From: CAYOBW01 sp964402115
GTDB lineage: Bacteria > Verrucomicrobiota > Kiritimatiellia > UBA8416 > CAYOBW01
Assembly (NCBI GenBank): GCA_964402115.1
Contig: CAYOBW010000135.1
Span: 1-18,235, forward strand
DNA: 18,235 nucleotides
Direction: 5' to 3'
Below are positions 7,055 to 14,990 of the stretch, piece after piece. Each line of letters starts with the position of its first letter. The first letter of the stretch is position 1. Made by a program: the position numbers and the translations under genes. The notes under the pieces are model-generated. The model was not told the origin of the DNA, did not search any database, and was given only the letters and a program-made list of their open reading frames with translations.

Positions 7055-8517
7055 GGTGCGGCCGCCGCTTGCGGGGTGAACAAGGGAAAGAGCGGCGACT
7101 CGACACGTGCCGCCCGCAGGAACTTCTCCACGGTTGCCACGACGTCCGGATGTTGCGCGGCCACGTCCGTCGTCTCACCGGGGTCCCCGGCCAGATCGAA
7201 CAACAGCACCGGTGCGGCCGGGTTCTTGCGCAGTCCCATGCGGATGGCCTTCCAATTGCCCCACCGCAGCGCCTGACCGCCGCCGTGGCTGGCCCGGTTC
7301 TCCCAATACAGGTACTCGTGCTGCTTCTGCTGCGCGGCCTGACCCAGCAGCGTGGGCAGGAGACTGAAGCCGTCGACATCGGCGGGCGGCGGGGCGCCGG
7401 CCAGCTCGGCAAACGTGGGCAGCAGATCCCAGAACGCCACCGGCTGCCCGGTCGTGGCACCGGGGGCGATGCGGCCTGGCCACCGCGCGATGAACGGCAC
7501 GCGAATGCCGCCCTCGTACAGGGAGCATTTCAGCCCGTTGAGCGGCCCGTTGCTGTCGAAGAACGCCGAATCCGTGCCACCGTTGAACGTCGGTCCGTTG
7601 TCGCTCGTAAACACGACCAGCGTCCGGTCTGCAAGCCCCAGCTCCTTGAGCAGCGCCACCACCCTCCCGACGTCGCGATCCAGCCGCGTCACCATGGCGG
7701 CATACGCCGCGCGCGGTTCGGGATGCGGCAGGTAGCCCTGGCTGCCGTCATACGGCTTGTCGCCGAGTTTGCCGGCGTACGCGGCCAGCGCGTCCGCGGG
7801 CGCCTGCAGGGCCGCGTGCGGGACGGGGGTGGCATAGTACAGGAAGAACGGCTGGTCACGGTTCCGCCTGATGAAGCCGAGCGCCTCTTCGGCCATCAGG
7901 TCGGGCGCGTACTGCTTCCCGGTGAGGGCGTTGGTGGTGTTGCCCTCGAGTGCAACCTTGCGGTCGTTGCGCCAGAGATACGCGGGGTAGTGGTTGTGCG
8001 CGTGGCGCTGGCAGTTGTAGCCGAAGAAGAGATCGAACCCCTGTCGGGCCGGTGCACCCGACGAGCCCACGGCGCCCAGACCCCATTTGCCGACGCAGGC
8101 CGTCGCGTAGCCGCGCGCCTTGAGCAGGCTGGCGATCGTCACCGTACCCTCCGGCAGCGGCGCCTGTCCCTGGAAAGAGTCCCACGTGCCGACCTCGGCA
8201 TTGTCGCGGATATAACTGTGACCGCCATGCTTGCCGGTCAGCAGCACGCACCGGGACGGCGCGCAGACGGTGTTGCCTGAATAGGCCTGGGTGAAGCGCC
8301 GCCCCTCGGCGGCCAGGCGGTCGATGTTGGGCGTGCGGATGTGCTTCTGCCCATAGCAGCCCAGCTCGGCGTAGCCCAGGTCATCGGCCAGAACAAAGAC
8401 GATGTTCGGCTTGCTGCCGCGCACGTCCGCGACCGGATCGGCCGCCCGCCCCGCACCGGCCAGGCCCCCCAGCCCCCACCCGGCCAACATGGCCGCCAGG
8501 CAACTCCGTCCGTTCAT
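7051..8517 (-). CDS. Exported formylglycine-dependent sulfatase (arylsulfatase family, S1)
   Basis: The 488-residue product starts at ATG 8517 with GGAGGGAG about 6-9 nt upstream on this strand. A signal peptide occupies residues 1-25 (ending AGAGRAA). PF00884 landmarks are Asp45-Asp46 (FVLADDLGY), the sulfatase signature CAPSRCVLLTGK with Cys85 as the formylglycine precursor, Lys144 in VGKWGLG, TPVPHAAL and TSDNGP (metal-binding Asp-Asn). The GYNCQRHAHNHYPAYLWRND block marks a subfamily frequent in polysaccharide-degrading bacteria. The usual GKWHLG His is replaced by Gly, which I believe is common in this subfamily. The substrate is unknown: it would hydrolyse sulfate esters on a glycan or small molecule in the periplasm. 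It is the last gene of the - strand operon, 35 nt after the GT39 gene. Maturation needs a formylglycine-generating or anSME enzyme not seen here. Confidence 0.93.
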   Translation of the reverse strand: MNGRSCLAAMLAGWGLGGLAGAGRAADPVADVRGSKPNIVFVLADDLGYAELGCYGQKHIRTPNIDRLAAEGRRFTQAYSGNTVCAPSRCVLLTGKHGGHSYIRDNAEVGTWDSFQGQAPLPEGTVTIASLLKARGYATACVGKWGLGAVGSSGAPARQGFDLFFGYNCQRHAHNHYPAYLWRNDRKVALEGNTTNALTGKQYAPDLMAEEALGFIRRNRDQPFFLYYATPVPHAALQAPADALAAYAGKLGDKPYDGSQGYLPHPEPRAAYAAMVTRLDRDVGRVVALLKELGLADRTLVVFTSDNGPTFNGGTDSAFFDSNGPLNGLKCSLYEGGIRVPFIARWPGRIAPGATTGQPVAFWDLLPTFAELAGAPPPADVDGFSLLPTLLGQAAQQKQHEYLYWENRASHGGGQALRWGNWKAIRMGLRKNPAAPVLLFDLAGDPGETTDVAAQHPDVVATVEKFLRAARVESPLFPLFTPQAAAAP

Positions 8518-8552
8518 CGCTTTCTCCCTCCGAGCCCGCCCGTGTGCTCAGC

Positions 8553-10217
8553 TCACTTGGGCGCGGAATCGTCGCCGCCGGCAGGCGGCGCCGGCGCGGT
8601 GGCGTCGAACGCCGCCCAGATGAGGCGCTTGTTCCCCATCCGGTAGTGTTGATCGCGCCCGCGCAGGGGGGCGAGGTCCGACACCTCGGCCCAGTTGTTG
8701 CTATCGATCACAACGAGCCCGCGCCCCTGCGCGCGCATGGCCGTGATCAAATCCTCGCGGTCAAAGCACTGCCGGCCGTGGGTATGGCAGTAGAGCGCCT
8801 GGATCTCGCCGTTCATCTTGTAGAGCAGGAGTTCCTGGCCGGACGGCAGATGCTGGCGTGCCGCCGCCGCCAGCGCGTACGGCGCCTTGAGCGGGTTGAG
8901 GGCCGGATACACGACGGCAGCCACGCTCCCCAGGGCGAGCGCCAGCGTGGCCCAGAACGCCATGAACCAGGCGCTCCCGAGAGGTGCGGCGCGCAAGCGG
9001 CTCAGCAGGAAGCCACCGCCCGCCGCCAGGATCGCGCCGGTTGGCACGACGGCCCAAGCGGAAAGGGGCAGGACCGCGAGGTGCGCCGTTAACAGGGGCG
9101 CCAACAGGCCGGCGCCGCCGGCCAGCAGCAGCAAACCCGCGGCCAGGACCGCCGGCACCTGCCGCCAGCGGGCGCCCAGCGTGTGCAGGTAGTCCCAACC
9201 GGCAGCCACGATGATGGCCGCCGCCGGATACACCAGCAGGATGTAGAGCGCGCGCTTCGTGGCGGACAGGGAGAACAGCGCGATGACGCAGAGGATCCAG
9301 GTTGTCGCCTTGATCAACCGGGCACGGACGAGCGGCTGCCGCTTCAGGGCCAGCCAGCAGGCGGGCAGGAAGATCGTCCACGGGAGGAAGTCCAGCGGGA
9401 AGTACTCCAGGAAGTACCAGAACGGACGACGATGACCGGAGGCGATGGCGAAGGACCCCGTCACGCGACCGGCATTCTGATCGAGCAGCAGTTCCTTCAG
9501 GTACCCGGGCGGCGCCTGGTTCGTGAGCACGATCGCCCCGAGCCAGGCCGCCACCGGCACAAGGGCCAGGCCAAGCCCCCACAGCCAGTGCCAGCGCCGG
9601 AGCTGGCGCGCCTGGCCCGACGCCGCCAGGGCTGCGGCGTAAACGGCCAGCGGCACGAGAAGCCCCACCGGCCCCTTCGTGAGAATGGCCAGCCCCAGCA
9701 GCAGGTAGGCGCCGGCGCGGCGCCCGTGGCCCGGCGGCGCCTCGTCCGCGGTAAACAGCAACCAGAGCGCCGTCATCTGCAGCCCGCAGAACAGGGCGTC
9801 GATCTGCCCCATGCCGCTGACCTGCCAGAACAGCGCGGAAGTCATCAGCACGAGCACCGCCCGCCAGGATGCAGCGCGCCCGAACCACAGCAGGGCGAGC
9901 CGGCTCGTCGCCCACAGGCTGAGAATGGCGCCAAGCAGACTGGGCAGGCGGGCGGTGACGCGGTTGATACCGGTGCCGGTCAGCGAAGCGAAGCCGTTGA
10001 TCAGCCAGAACATCAGCGGAGGCTTGTGCGCGTAGTAGTGCGCGTGGCGGCGCGGCACCAGCCAGTTCCCGTCGACGCGCATCTCACCGGAGACGTAGGC
10101 GAAGCGCGCCTCGTCGGGTTCCCAGAGATCGCGCCGGACGTACTCCGTCCCCCACAGCAACCCCGCCAGCACGACGATCAACCAGAAGGGAATGGCCAGC
10201 CGGCTGAGCCCCTCCAT
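8553..10217 (-). CDS. GT39 / ArnT-like integral membrane glycosyltransferase
   Basis: The 554-residue product is a polytopic membrane protein of the PMT/ArnT type, which transfers a sugar from a polyprenyl-phosphate donor to lipid A, protein or another envelope acceptor on the periplasmic side. TM1 is residues 8-23. The catalytic-type acidic loop WEPDEARFAY follows with Asp35-Glu36. AHKPPLMFWLINGF matches the KPP-FW block of the family, ILTKGPVGLLVPL is also conserved, and about ten further hydrophobic segments follow. A hydrophilic C-terminal domain of roughly 100 residues ends in a Pro/Gly/Asp tail. ATG 10217 is chosen because AAGGAG lies 6 nt upstream and hydrophobic sequence begins at once; an in-frame start 18 codons earlier would lie inside the upstream gene. 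One base separates it from the LAB_N stop. Confidence 0.9.
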   Translation of the reverse strand: MEGLSRLAIPFWLIVVLAGLLWGTEYVRRDLWEPDEARFAYVSGEMRVDGNWLVPRRHAHYYAHKPPLMFWLINGFASLTGTGINRVTARLPSLLGAILSLWATSRLALLWFGRAASWRAVLVLMTSALFWQVSGMGQIDALFCGLQMTALWLLFTADEAPPGHGRRAGAYLLLGLAILTKGPVGLLVPLAVYAAALAASGQARQLRRWHWLWGLGLALVPVAAWLGAIVLTNQAPPGYLKELLLDQNAGRVTGSFAIASGHRRPFWYFLEYFPLDFLPWTIFLPACWLALKRQPLVRARLIKATTWILCVIALFSLSATKRALYILLVYPAAAIIVAAGWDYLHTLGARWRQVPAVLAAGLLLLAGGAGLLAPLLTAHLAVLPLSAWAVVPTGAILAAGGGFLLSRLRAAPLGSAWFMAFWATLALALGSVAAVVYPALNPLKAPYALAAAARQHLPSGQELLLYKMNGEIQALYCHTHGRQCFDREDLITAMRAQGRGLVVIDSNNWAEVSDLAPLRGRDQHYRMGNKRLIWAAFDATAPAPPAGGDDSAPK

Positions 10218-10218
10218 G

Positions 10219-10530
10219 TCAGGCTCCTTCCCCGGAGCGTCCAACCCGCCGTTTGCGGCGGATGAGCACAATGTTGCGCGCGTAAACGATCAGGCCGGAG
10301 CACTGCGCCACGAGAAACACGGGGTCGCGCCGCCAGGCGGCATAGACCGCGGTCAACGCTCCGCCCACGATCGAGCAGTACCAGAACGTCTCGGGAATCA
10401 TGGACTCGCCTTTCCGCTCGGAGGCGATCCACTGGATGATGAAACGGGCCGAGAACAGCGTCTGCCCCACCACACCGACAATTGCCATCGGCTGCCCCAA
10501 CACCTCCATGAACTCGTTCAGTATGCTCAT
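10219..10530 (-). CDS. LAB_N-domain small membrane protein (lipid A biosynthesis N-terminal-like)
   Basis: The 103-residue product matches the LAB_N domain (PF07578): GQTLFSARFIIQWIASERKGESMIP followed by FWYCSIVGGALTAVYAAWRRDPVFLVAQCSGLIVYARNIVLI (given here in pieces of one continuous block, residues 22-90). Three hydrophobic helices and a basic tail (RRKRRVGR) fit an inner-membrane protein. The RFxxQWxxSERKxxS motif is diagnostic. These proteins sit beside DPM1-like transferases and GT39 enzymes. A role in flipping or handling the polyprenyl-phosphate sugar is plausible but inferred. ATG 10530 overlaps the GT2 stop by 4 nt (ATGA) and its own TGA is one base from the GT39 ATG, so the three are very likely translationally coupled. 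Confidence 0.93.
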   Translation of the reverse strand: MSILNEFMEVLGQPMAIVGVVGQTLFSARFIIQWIASERKGESMIPETFWYCSIVGGALTAVYAAWRRDPVFLVAQCSGLIVYARNIVLIRRKRRVGRSGEGA

Positions 10531-11252
10531 GACGCCTCTTCCACGTAGGTGAAGCGCTTGAAGCGGCGCTTCATCCACCGCACCGCGAACAGGTCCCAGA
10601 CGGTCTTCTTGAGGCGCCCCCAGTTGGTGTACTTGCTCGTGCCGCGCGTGCGGGGGCGGTGGTTGACGGGGATCTGCCGCACGCGGGCGCCCTGCATCAG
10701 GCACAGGCTCGGCAGGAAGCGGTGCAGGCCCTCCCACATGGTGAGGTGCCGCACATAGTCGGCGCGGAAGGCTTTCAGCGAACACCCCGTGTCCACGATC
10801 GCCTCCCCCAGCGCCGCGTTGCGGACGCCGTTGCCGATCCGGCTGCCGATGCGCTTGCTCCAGGTATCCTGGCGGCGCTGGCGGTAGCCACAGCAGAGAT
10901 CCGCCCCGTCCATGCCGGCCAGCAGTCGCGGCACATCGGCAGGATCGTTCTGCCCGTCGGCGTCCAGCGTGACGATGATCCCGTGGCGGGACAGGCGAAA
11001 CCCGACGCCAAAGGCCGCGCTCTGGCCGGAGTTCGGCGTGAGGCGTACCACGCGCAAGGAGGGGTATGCGCACGCCAGCCGGCTCAGAATCTGCCCGGTT
11101 TCATCCGTGGAGCCATCGTCCACGGCCAGGACTTCGAACGTCCACGGCCCGGCCTGCAGCACACCGTACAACTCACGCAGAGTGGCCTCGATGCAGGCGG
11201 CCTCGTTGTAGACCGGCAACACAACCGATATCGCGAAATCTTTTTCTTGCAT
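10527..11252 (-). CDS. DPM1-like GT2 glycosyltransferase (polyprenyl-phosphate sugar synthase)
   Basis: The 241-residue product has the GT2 fold with ISVVLPVYNEA at residues 8-18, AVDDGSTDETG with Asp45-Asp46, and LDADGQNDP with the metal-binding Asp97-x-Asp99. It lacks the two C-terminal membrane helices of ArnC/GtrB-type enzymes, so it is DPM1-like and likely peripheral at the cytoplasmic face. The C-terminal NHRPRTRGTSKYTNWGRLKK segment is typical of this group. It would move a hexose from a nucleotide sugar to undecaprenyl phosphate, making the donor for the GT39 enzyme encoded two genes later. Sugar identity cannot be read. ATG 11252 has no clear Shine-Dalgarno; it lies 30 nt after the GT4 stop, so it is probably read from the same transcript. 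Confidence 0.93.
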   Translation of the reverse strand: MQEKDFAISVVLPVYNEAACIEATLRELYGVLQAGPWTFEVLAVDDGSTDETGQILSRLACAYPSLRVVRLTPNSGQSAAFGVGFRLSRHGIIVTLDADGQNDPADVPRLLAGMDGADLCCGYRQRRQDTWSKRIGSRIGNGVRNAALGEAIVDTGCSLKAFRADYVRHLTMWEGLHRFLPSLCLMQGARVRQIPVNHRPRTRGTSKYTNWGRLKKTVWDLFAVRWMKRRFKRFTYVEEAS

Positions 11253-11282
11253 GGACTTTTACAGCAATCGCGCGAAACGCCC

Positions 11283-12350
11283 TCAGGCCATCAGCGCCTG
11301 GTAGACATTAAGGGTCTTCCGGGTTGTGGTTTCAACACTAAAAGCTCGCGCAATGTGAGCGCGGGCGCGCGCGCCGCAGGCCTGGGCGCCAGCCGGGTCG
11401 ACGGCAAAGGCCGTCAGCGCCGCGGCCAGTGCAGCCGGATCGCGGGGCGTCACCACGCGACCGGTCTCGCCATCCGTGACCAGCTCGGGCATCCCGCCGA
11501 CGTCCGTGACGACAACCGGCACCCCCTGCGCCATGGCCTCGATGACCGCGCGGGGCAATCCCTCGCGCTCCACCGAGGGCATGACGAAGACATCGGCCAG
11601 CCGGGCCAGCCCGGCGGCATCCGCGCGATAGCCCGCCAGGTGCACGCGGCCGCGCAGCTCAGGAGCGGCCGCCAGCCGGGCCAGGCGCCGGTCGCGCAGC
11701 TCCCCGACGAGCAGCAGATGCACATGCAGGTGTTGCGGTACCAGCGGGAGGGCGGCCAGCAGGACATCCACGCCCTTCACCGGCCGCATGTTGCCGGTGA
11801 ACAGGACCAGGAAGGCATCCGGCGGAATCCCGAACGTCGCGCGCGGGGGACACGGCAGACCCTCGTACCACTCCAGCGCGTGCCCCTTGTGGATCGTCAC
11901 CAGCCGCTCCGGTGGCAGACGCAGGGTCAGCAGGTAGCGGCGCACGGCCTCCGAGACGCAGATGATCCGGTCAATGCGCGGGTTGAGATAGGCCAGCCAC
12001 GAGGCCGGATCCCACCGGCTGAGGTGGCCCATCGTGCCGCGGTAGGCAACCACGCGGACCGCCCGGCCGCGCGTGGCCAGCAGCGCGCAAGCCAGCGCCC
12101 GGTTCGTGAAGGCGTGCACGATGTCGGGCGCGTGCGCGCGCAGCGCGGCACGGATCACCCCCACGCCCCGCCAGTCCAGCCGGCTCGTAAAGGTGTGGAG
12201 GAAGACGGGCAGACCGGCACCCGCATACGTCCGGCTGGCCAGGCTGTCGGGCTCGCACACCGCCGCCATTTCCACCCCCGCCGTCGCCAACCGCACCGCC
12301 GCCTGCGTCTCCGGCCGATCACCCCCTCCCGCCACTAAAAGTACACGCAT
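11283..12350 (-). CDS. GT4 family glycosyltransferase
   Basis: The 355-residue product has the GT-B fold of retaining GT4 enzymes. The N-terminal Rossmann half begins MRVLLVAGGGDRPETQAAVRL and contains DIVHAFTNRALACALL. The C-terminal half has FTGNMRPVKGVDVLLAAL, then VFVMPSVEREGLPRAVIEAM, the E-x7-E donor-site motif, followed by GVPVVVTDVGGMPELV. It is soluble or membrane-associated and probably adds a sugar to a lipid-linked or lipopolysaccharide acceptor. ATG 12350 is chosen because the beta-strand MRVLLVAGG begins there as in relatives; an in-frame ATG at 12401 would add 17 residues but lies at the predicted promoter. No Shine-Dalgarno precedes 12350. It is first in the - strand operon, facing glgP across a divergent region. 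Confidence 0.88.
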   Translation of the reverse strand: MRVLLVAGGGDRPETQAAVRLATAGVEMAAVCEPDSLASRTYAGAGLPVFLHTFTSRLDWRGVGVIRAALRAHAPDIVHAFTNRALACALLATRGRAVRVVAYRGTMGHLSRWDPASWLAYLNPRIDRIICVSEAVRRYLLTLRLPPERLVTIHKGHALEWYEGLPCPPRATFGIPPDAFLVLFTGNMRPVKGVDVLLAALPLVPQHLHVHLLLVGELRDRRLARLAAAPELRGRVHLAGYRADAAGLARLADVFVMPSVEREGLPRAVIEAMAQGVPVVVTDVGGMPELVTDGETGRVVTPRDPAALAAALTAFAVDPAGAQACGARARAHIARAFSVETTTRKTLNVYQALMA

Positions 12351-12399
12351 GCGGCTGATGATGACCCAGCGTCGGACACCGGTCAAGACAGACGGCGCC

Positions 12400-12426
12400 A
12401 TTATTGGATTGAAAGCCCGGCGTCAA
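12400..12426 (-). promoter_or_regulatory. Predicted promoter for the glycosyltransferase operon
   Basis: On the minus strand, TTGACG (12426-12421) and AATAAT (12405-12400) each match consensus at 5/6, with a 15-nt spacer that is short. Initiation near 12393 would leave a 43-nt leader and support ATG 12350. A second candidate, TTGACC (12386-12381), N17, CATCAT (12363-12358), would give a nearly leaderless GT4 message. Confidence 0.4.
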
Positions 12427-12436
12427 ACGCCATACT
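12409..12436 (+). promoter_or_regulatory. Predicted promoter for glgP
   Basis: TTGAAA (12409-12414, 5/6) and CATACT (12431-12436, 4/6) are separated by 16 nt. The box pair overlaps the minus-strand promoter, so the two probably compete. A start near 12443 would give a leader of about 50 nt before ATG 12495. Confidence 0.35.
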
Positions 12437-12442
12437 AACGCC
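12419..12442. promoter_or_regulatory. Operator-like half-sites in the divergent region
   Basis: GGCGTCAAACGCC (12419-12431) is an inverted repeat (5-bp arms, 3-nt centre). AACGCC at 12426-12431 recurs at 12437-12442, an 11-bp offset, about one helical turn. The repeats lie over both predicted promoters. No regulator gene is adjacent, so an operator role is inference. Confidence 0.3.
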
Positions 12443-12494
12443 GTGTACGATGCATCCGCGCTCAAGGGCGGTGCGACGCACGGAAGGAGCCACC

Positions 12495-14978
12495 ATGAAA
12501 GCGAAGTCGCCTGTCAGCCAGCCCGCCACGGGGACCGACCTGCTGGCGCGCGTCCGCTTCCACATCGGCCTGGCCCGCGGCAAGACGCTGAACACCGCCA
12601 CCCCCGAGGACAAGCTGGCCGGACTCTGCGGGGCGCTCCGGGAGCTGGTCATGGAGCGGTATCGCGCCACCCGGGCCACTTACGCGGCCCACGACTCGAA
12701 GCAGGTGTACTATCTCTCCATGGAATACCTCCTGGGACGCACCCTGCGCACCCAGGCCGCTGCGTTGGACCTGCTGCCTGCCCTTGCCAACGTGGCCCAG
12801 GGCATGGGACTGACTCTGGACGATCTTTGCGCAGAGGAGCCCGAAATGGGCCTCGGCAACGCCGGGTTGGGCCGGCTTGCCGCCTGCCTGCTCGATGCGC
12901 TGGCCACGCACGACTACCCGGCCATCGGCTACGGGCTGCGCTACGAACACGGCGCCTTCCGGCAGGTGATCGACAACGGCTGGCAGCGTGAGCAAACGGA
13001 CGAATGGCTGCGGTTCGGCAATCCCTGGGAGATCATCCACCCGGAGGACGCCGTCACGGTCATGGCCTACGGCCGCATCGCCACGCCGCGCGACGGGCGC
13101 TCGGCCGAGCGCGGCGGATGGGTCGACTGGCAGCAGTGCCGGGGCGTCCCCCACGACCTGCCCGTGCCCGGCTACGGCACGCGGACCGTCGGCACCCTCC
13201 GACTCTGGCGCGCCCTGTCCGCGGCGGGAACCCGGTCGGAGGTTTTCGCGCAAAGCGACTACATCAAGGCCCTCGAGGAGCAGAACTGGGCCGAGGGCAT
13301 CTGCAGGGTGCTCTATCCCTCGGACAACTCGCACACAGGCCGCGAACGGCGGTTGCTCCAGGAGTACTTCCTGTCGGCGTGCTCCGTGCGCGATATCGTG
13401 CGCGGCTTCCAGGCCCGCCACAGCGACTGGAACCGCTTCCCGGAACAGGCCGCCATCCATCTTAACGACACCCAGCCGGCCCTGGCCGTGGCGGAGCTGA
13501 TGCGCTGCCTCTGCGACGAGAACGGACTGCCCTGGGAGACCGCCTGGGACCTGGTTGTACGCAGTGTCAGCTACACGACGCACACGCTGCTCGCGGAGGC
13601 GGTCGAGAAGCAGCCCGTGCCGCTCATGGAGCGCGTCCTCCCGCGGCACATGCAGATCATATACCTGATCAACCACCGTTTCCTCCAGGATGTCATCCAG
13701 CTGACACCGGAGGACCCGACCGCGCTGCGACGCTTCTCCCTCATCGAGGAGGGCGAGGTCAAACAGGTCCGGATGGCACACCTGGCGACCGTCGGCAGCC
13801 ACGCGGTCAACGGCGTCTCGGTCGTGCACACCGAACAGGTGCGGGCGCGGCTGCTGCCCGAACTGGCGGGAATCTGGCCGGAGCGTTTCTGCGCGATCAC
13901 CAACGGCATTTCGCAACGCCGGTGGCTCCTGGCCTGCAACCCCGGGCTGTCCGCCTTGATCACGGAACGGATCGGTCCGGCCTGGATTCGCGACCTCACG
14001 GCGCTGCGCGCCCTGGAGCCGCTCGCCGACGACGCGGCTTTCCGGACTGCTTTCCAGCGGGTGAAACAGCTCAACAAGGAGCGCCTGGCCGCCGAGATCA
14101 AGTCGCGCACGGGGATCGTGGTGGACCCCGCCGCGCTTTTCGACGTGCAGATCAAACGGCTGCACGAGTACAAGCGGCAACTGCTGAATGTCCTGCACAT
14201 TGTCGGCCTTTACCACCGCCTGCTGGCCGATCCGAGCCTGGCCATCCCCCCGCGGGTCTTCGTCTTTGCCGCCAAGGCCGGACCCAGCTACCACATGGCG
14301 AAGTTGATTATCAAACTCATTCACAGCGTGGCGGCGATCGTCAACGGCGACGCGCGACTGAACAACCGGCTCAAGGTCGTCTTCCTGCCCGATTACGGCG
14401 TTTCGCTCGCGGAGTTGATCGTGCCGGCGGCCGATCTGTCGGAGCAGATCTCCACGGCTGGCAAGGAGTCTTCGGGCACAGGAAACATGAAACTGGCGCT
14501 CAACGGCGCCCTGACCATCGGCACCTGGGACGGCGCCAACATCGAACTGGCGGAGGCGGTAGGCGAAGGCAACCTGTTCGTGTTCGGCCACCGGCCCGAG
14601 GAGTTGAACGCGCTGCGCACCTCCGGCACGTACAATCCCCGCCAGTACTACCAGGAAAACGCCGAACTGCGCGGGGTGGTGGATGCGCTGCGCGACCAGT
14701 TCTCCAGCCAGGAGGCGGGCCTGTTCCAGGACATCTGGAGGGTGTTGGTCGAATGGGGTGACACGTACTTCCACCTGGCGGACTACGCGCCCTACCTCGC
14801 CGCGCAGGACCGGGTCTCCGCGCTGTACCGTCAGCCCGAGGCGTGGACCCGCATGTGCATTCTCAACGTCTCCCGCATGGGACCGTTCTCGGCCGACCGC
14901 GCGGTTCACGCCTACGCGGAACGTATCTGGGGCTTGGCGGCAGTGCCGGTTGACCAGGTTGACCAAGCGGCGGAGTAG
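12495..14978 (+). CDS. glgP: Glycogen/starch/alpha-glucan phosphorylase
   Basis: The 827-residue product is a full-length GT35 phosphorylase that releases glucose-1-phosphate from alpha-1,4-glucans in the cytoplasm. Early landmarks are YYLSMEYLLGRTL and EMGLGNAGLGRLAACLLDAL; the active-site block AIHLNDTQPALAVAELMR follows. Late landmarks are QIKRLHEYKRQLLNVLH, FAAKAGPSYHMAKLII, the PLP-binding ESSGTGNMKLALNG with the Schiff-base Lys, and GTWDGANIE. The PLP signature usually reads E-A-S-G-x-G-N-M-K; here the Ala is Ser. ATG 12495 is supported by AAGGAG 6 nt upstream; an earlier in-frame ATG at 12450 has none. A 9-bp tandem repeat (GGTTGACCA, 14948-14965) encodes VDQVDQ at the C-terminus. Its product sugar phosphate could feed the nucleotide sugars used by the divergent glycosyltransferases, an inference from position only. 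Confidence 0.97.
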   Translation: MKAKSPVSQPATGTDLLARVRFHIGLARGKTLNTATPEDKLAGLCGALRELVMERYRATRATYAAHDSKQVYYLSMEYLLGRTLRTQAAALDLLPALANVAQGMGLTLDDLCAEEPEMGLGNAGLGRLAACLLDALATHDYPAIGYGLRYEHGAFRQVIDNGWQREQTDEWLRFGNPWEIIHPEDAVTVMAYGRIATPRDGRSAERGGWVDWQQCRGVPHDLPVPGYGTRTVGTLRLWRALSAAGTRSEVFAQSDYIKALEEQNWAEGICRVLYPSDNSHTGRERRLLQEYFLSACSVRDIVRGFQARHSDWNRFPEQAAIHLNDTQPALAVAELMRCLCDENGLPWETAWDLVVRSVSYTTHTLLAEAVEKQPVPLMERVLPRHMQIIYLINHRFLQDVIQLTPEDPTALRRFSLIEEGEVKQVRMAHLATVGSHAVNGVSVVHTEQVRARLLPELAGIWPERFCAITNGISQRRWLLACNPGLSALITERIGPAWIRDLTALRALEPLADDAAFRTAFQRVKQLNKERLAAEIKSRTGIVVDPAALFDVQIKRLHEYKRQLLNVLHIVGLYHRLLADPSLAIPPRVFVFAAKAGPSYHMAKLIIKLIHSVAAIVNGDARLNNRLKVVFLPDYGVSLAELIVPAADLSEQISTAGKESSGTGNMKLALNGALTIGTWDGANIELAEAVGEGNLFVFGHRPEELNALRTSGTYNPRQYYQENAELRGVVDALRDQFSSQEAGLFQDIWRVLVEWGDTYFHLADYAPYLAAQDRVSALYRQPEAWTRMCILNVSRMGPFSADRAVHAYAERIWGLAAVPVDQVDQAAE

Positions 14979-14990
14979 CCCGCCCTCAGC

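Noticed and set aside
10659..12338. Long plus-strand open frame opposite the GT2 and GT4 genes
   Set aside because: Composition is Gln/Arg/His/Gly-biased without motifs, while the opposite strand encodes intact glycosyltransferases.
12351..12401. Upstream ATG (12401) for the GT4 gene
   Set aside because: It would add 17 residues before the conserved MRVLLVAGG strand and sits at the predicted promoter; kept only as an alternative.
12450..12494. Upstream ATG (12450) for glgP
   Set aside because: It lacks a ribosome binding site, whereas ATG 12495 has AAGGAG at good spacing.
14948..14965. 9-bp tandem repeat at the glgP 3' end
   Set aside because: It is real but short and in frame (VDQVDQ); two units give no evidence of function.
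12462..14966. Minus-strand open frame covering nearly all of glgP
   Set aside because: It mirrors glgP codon by codon, has low-complexity composition and no recognisable domain.
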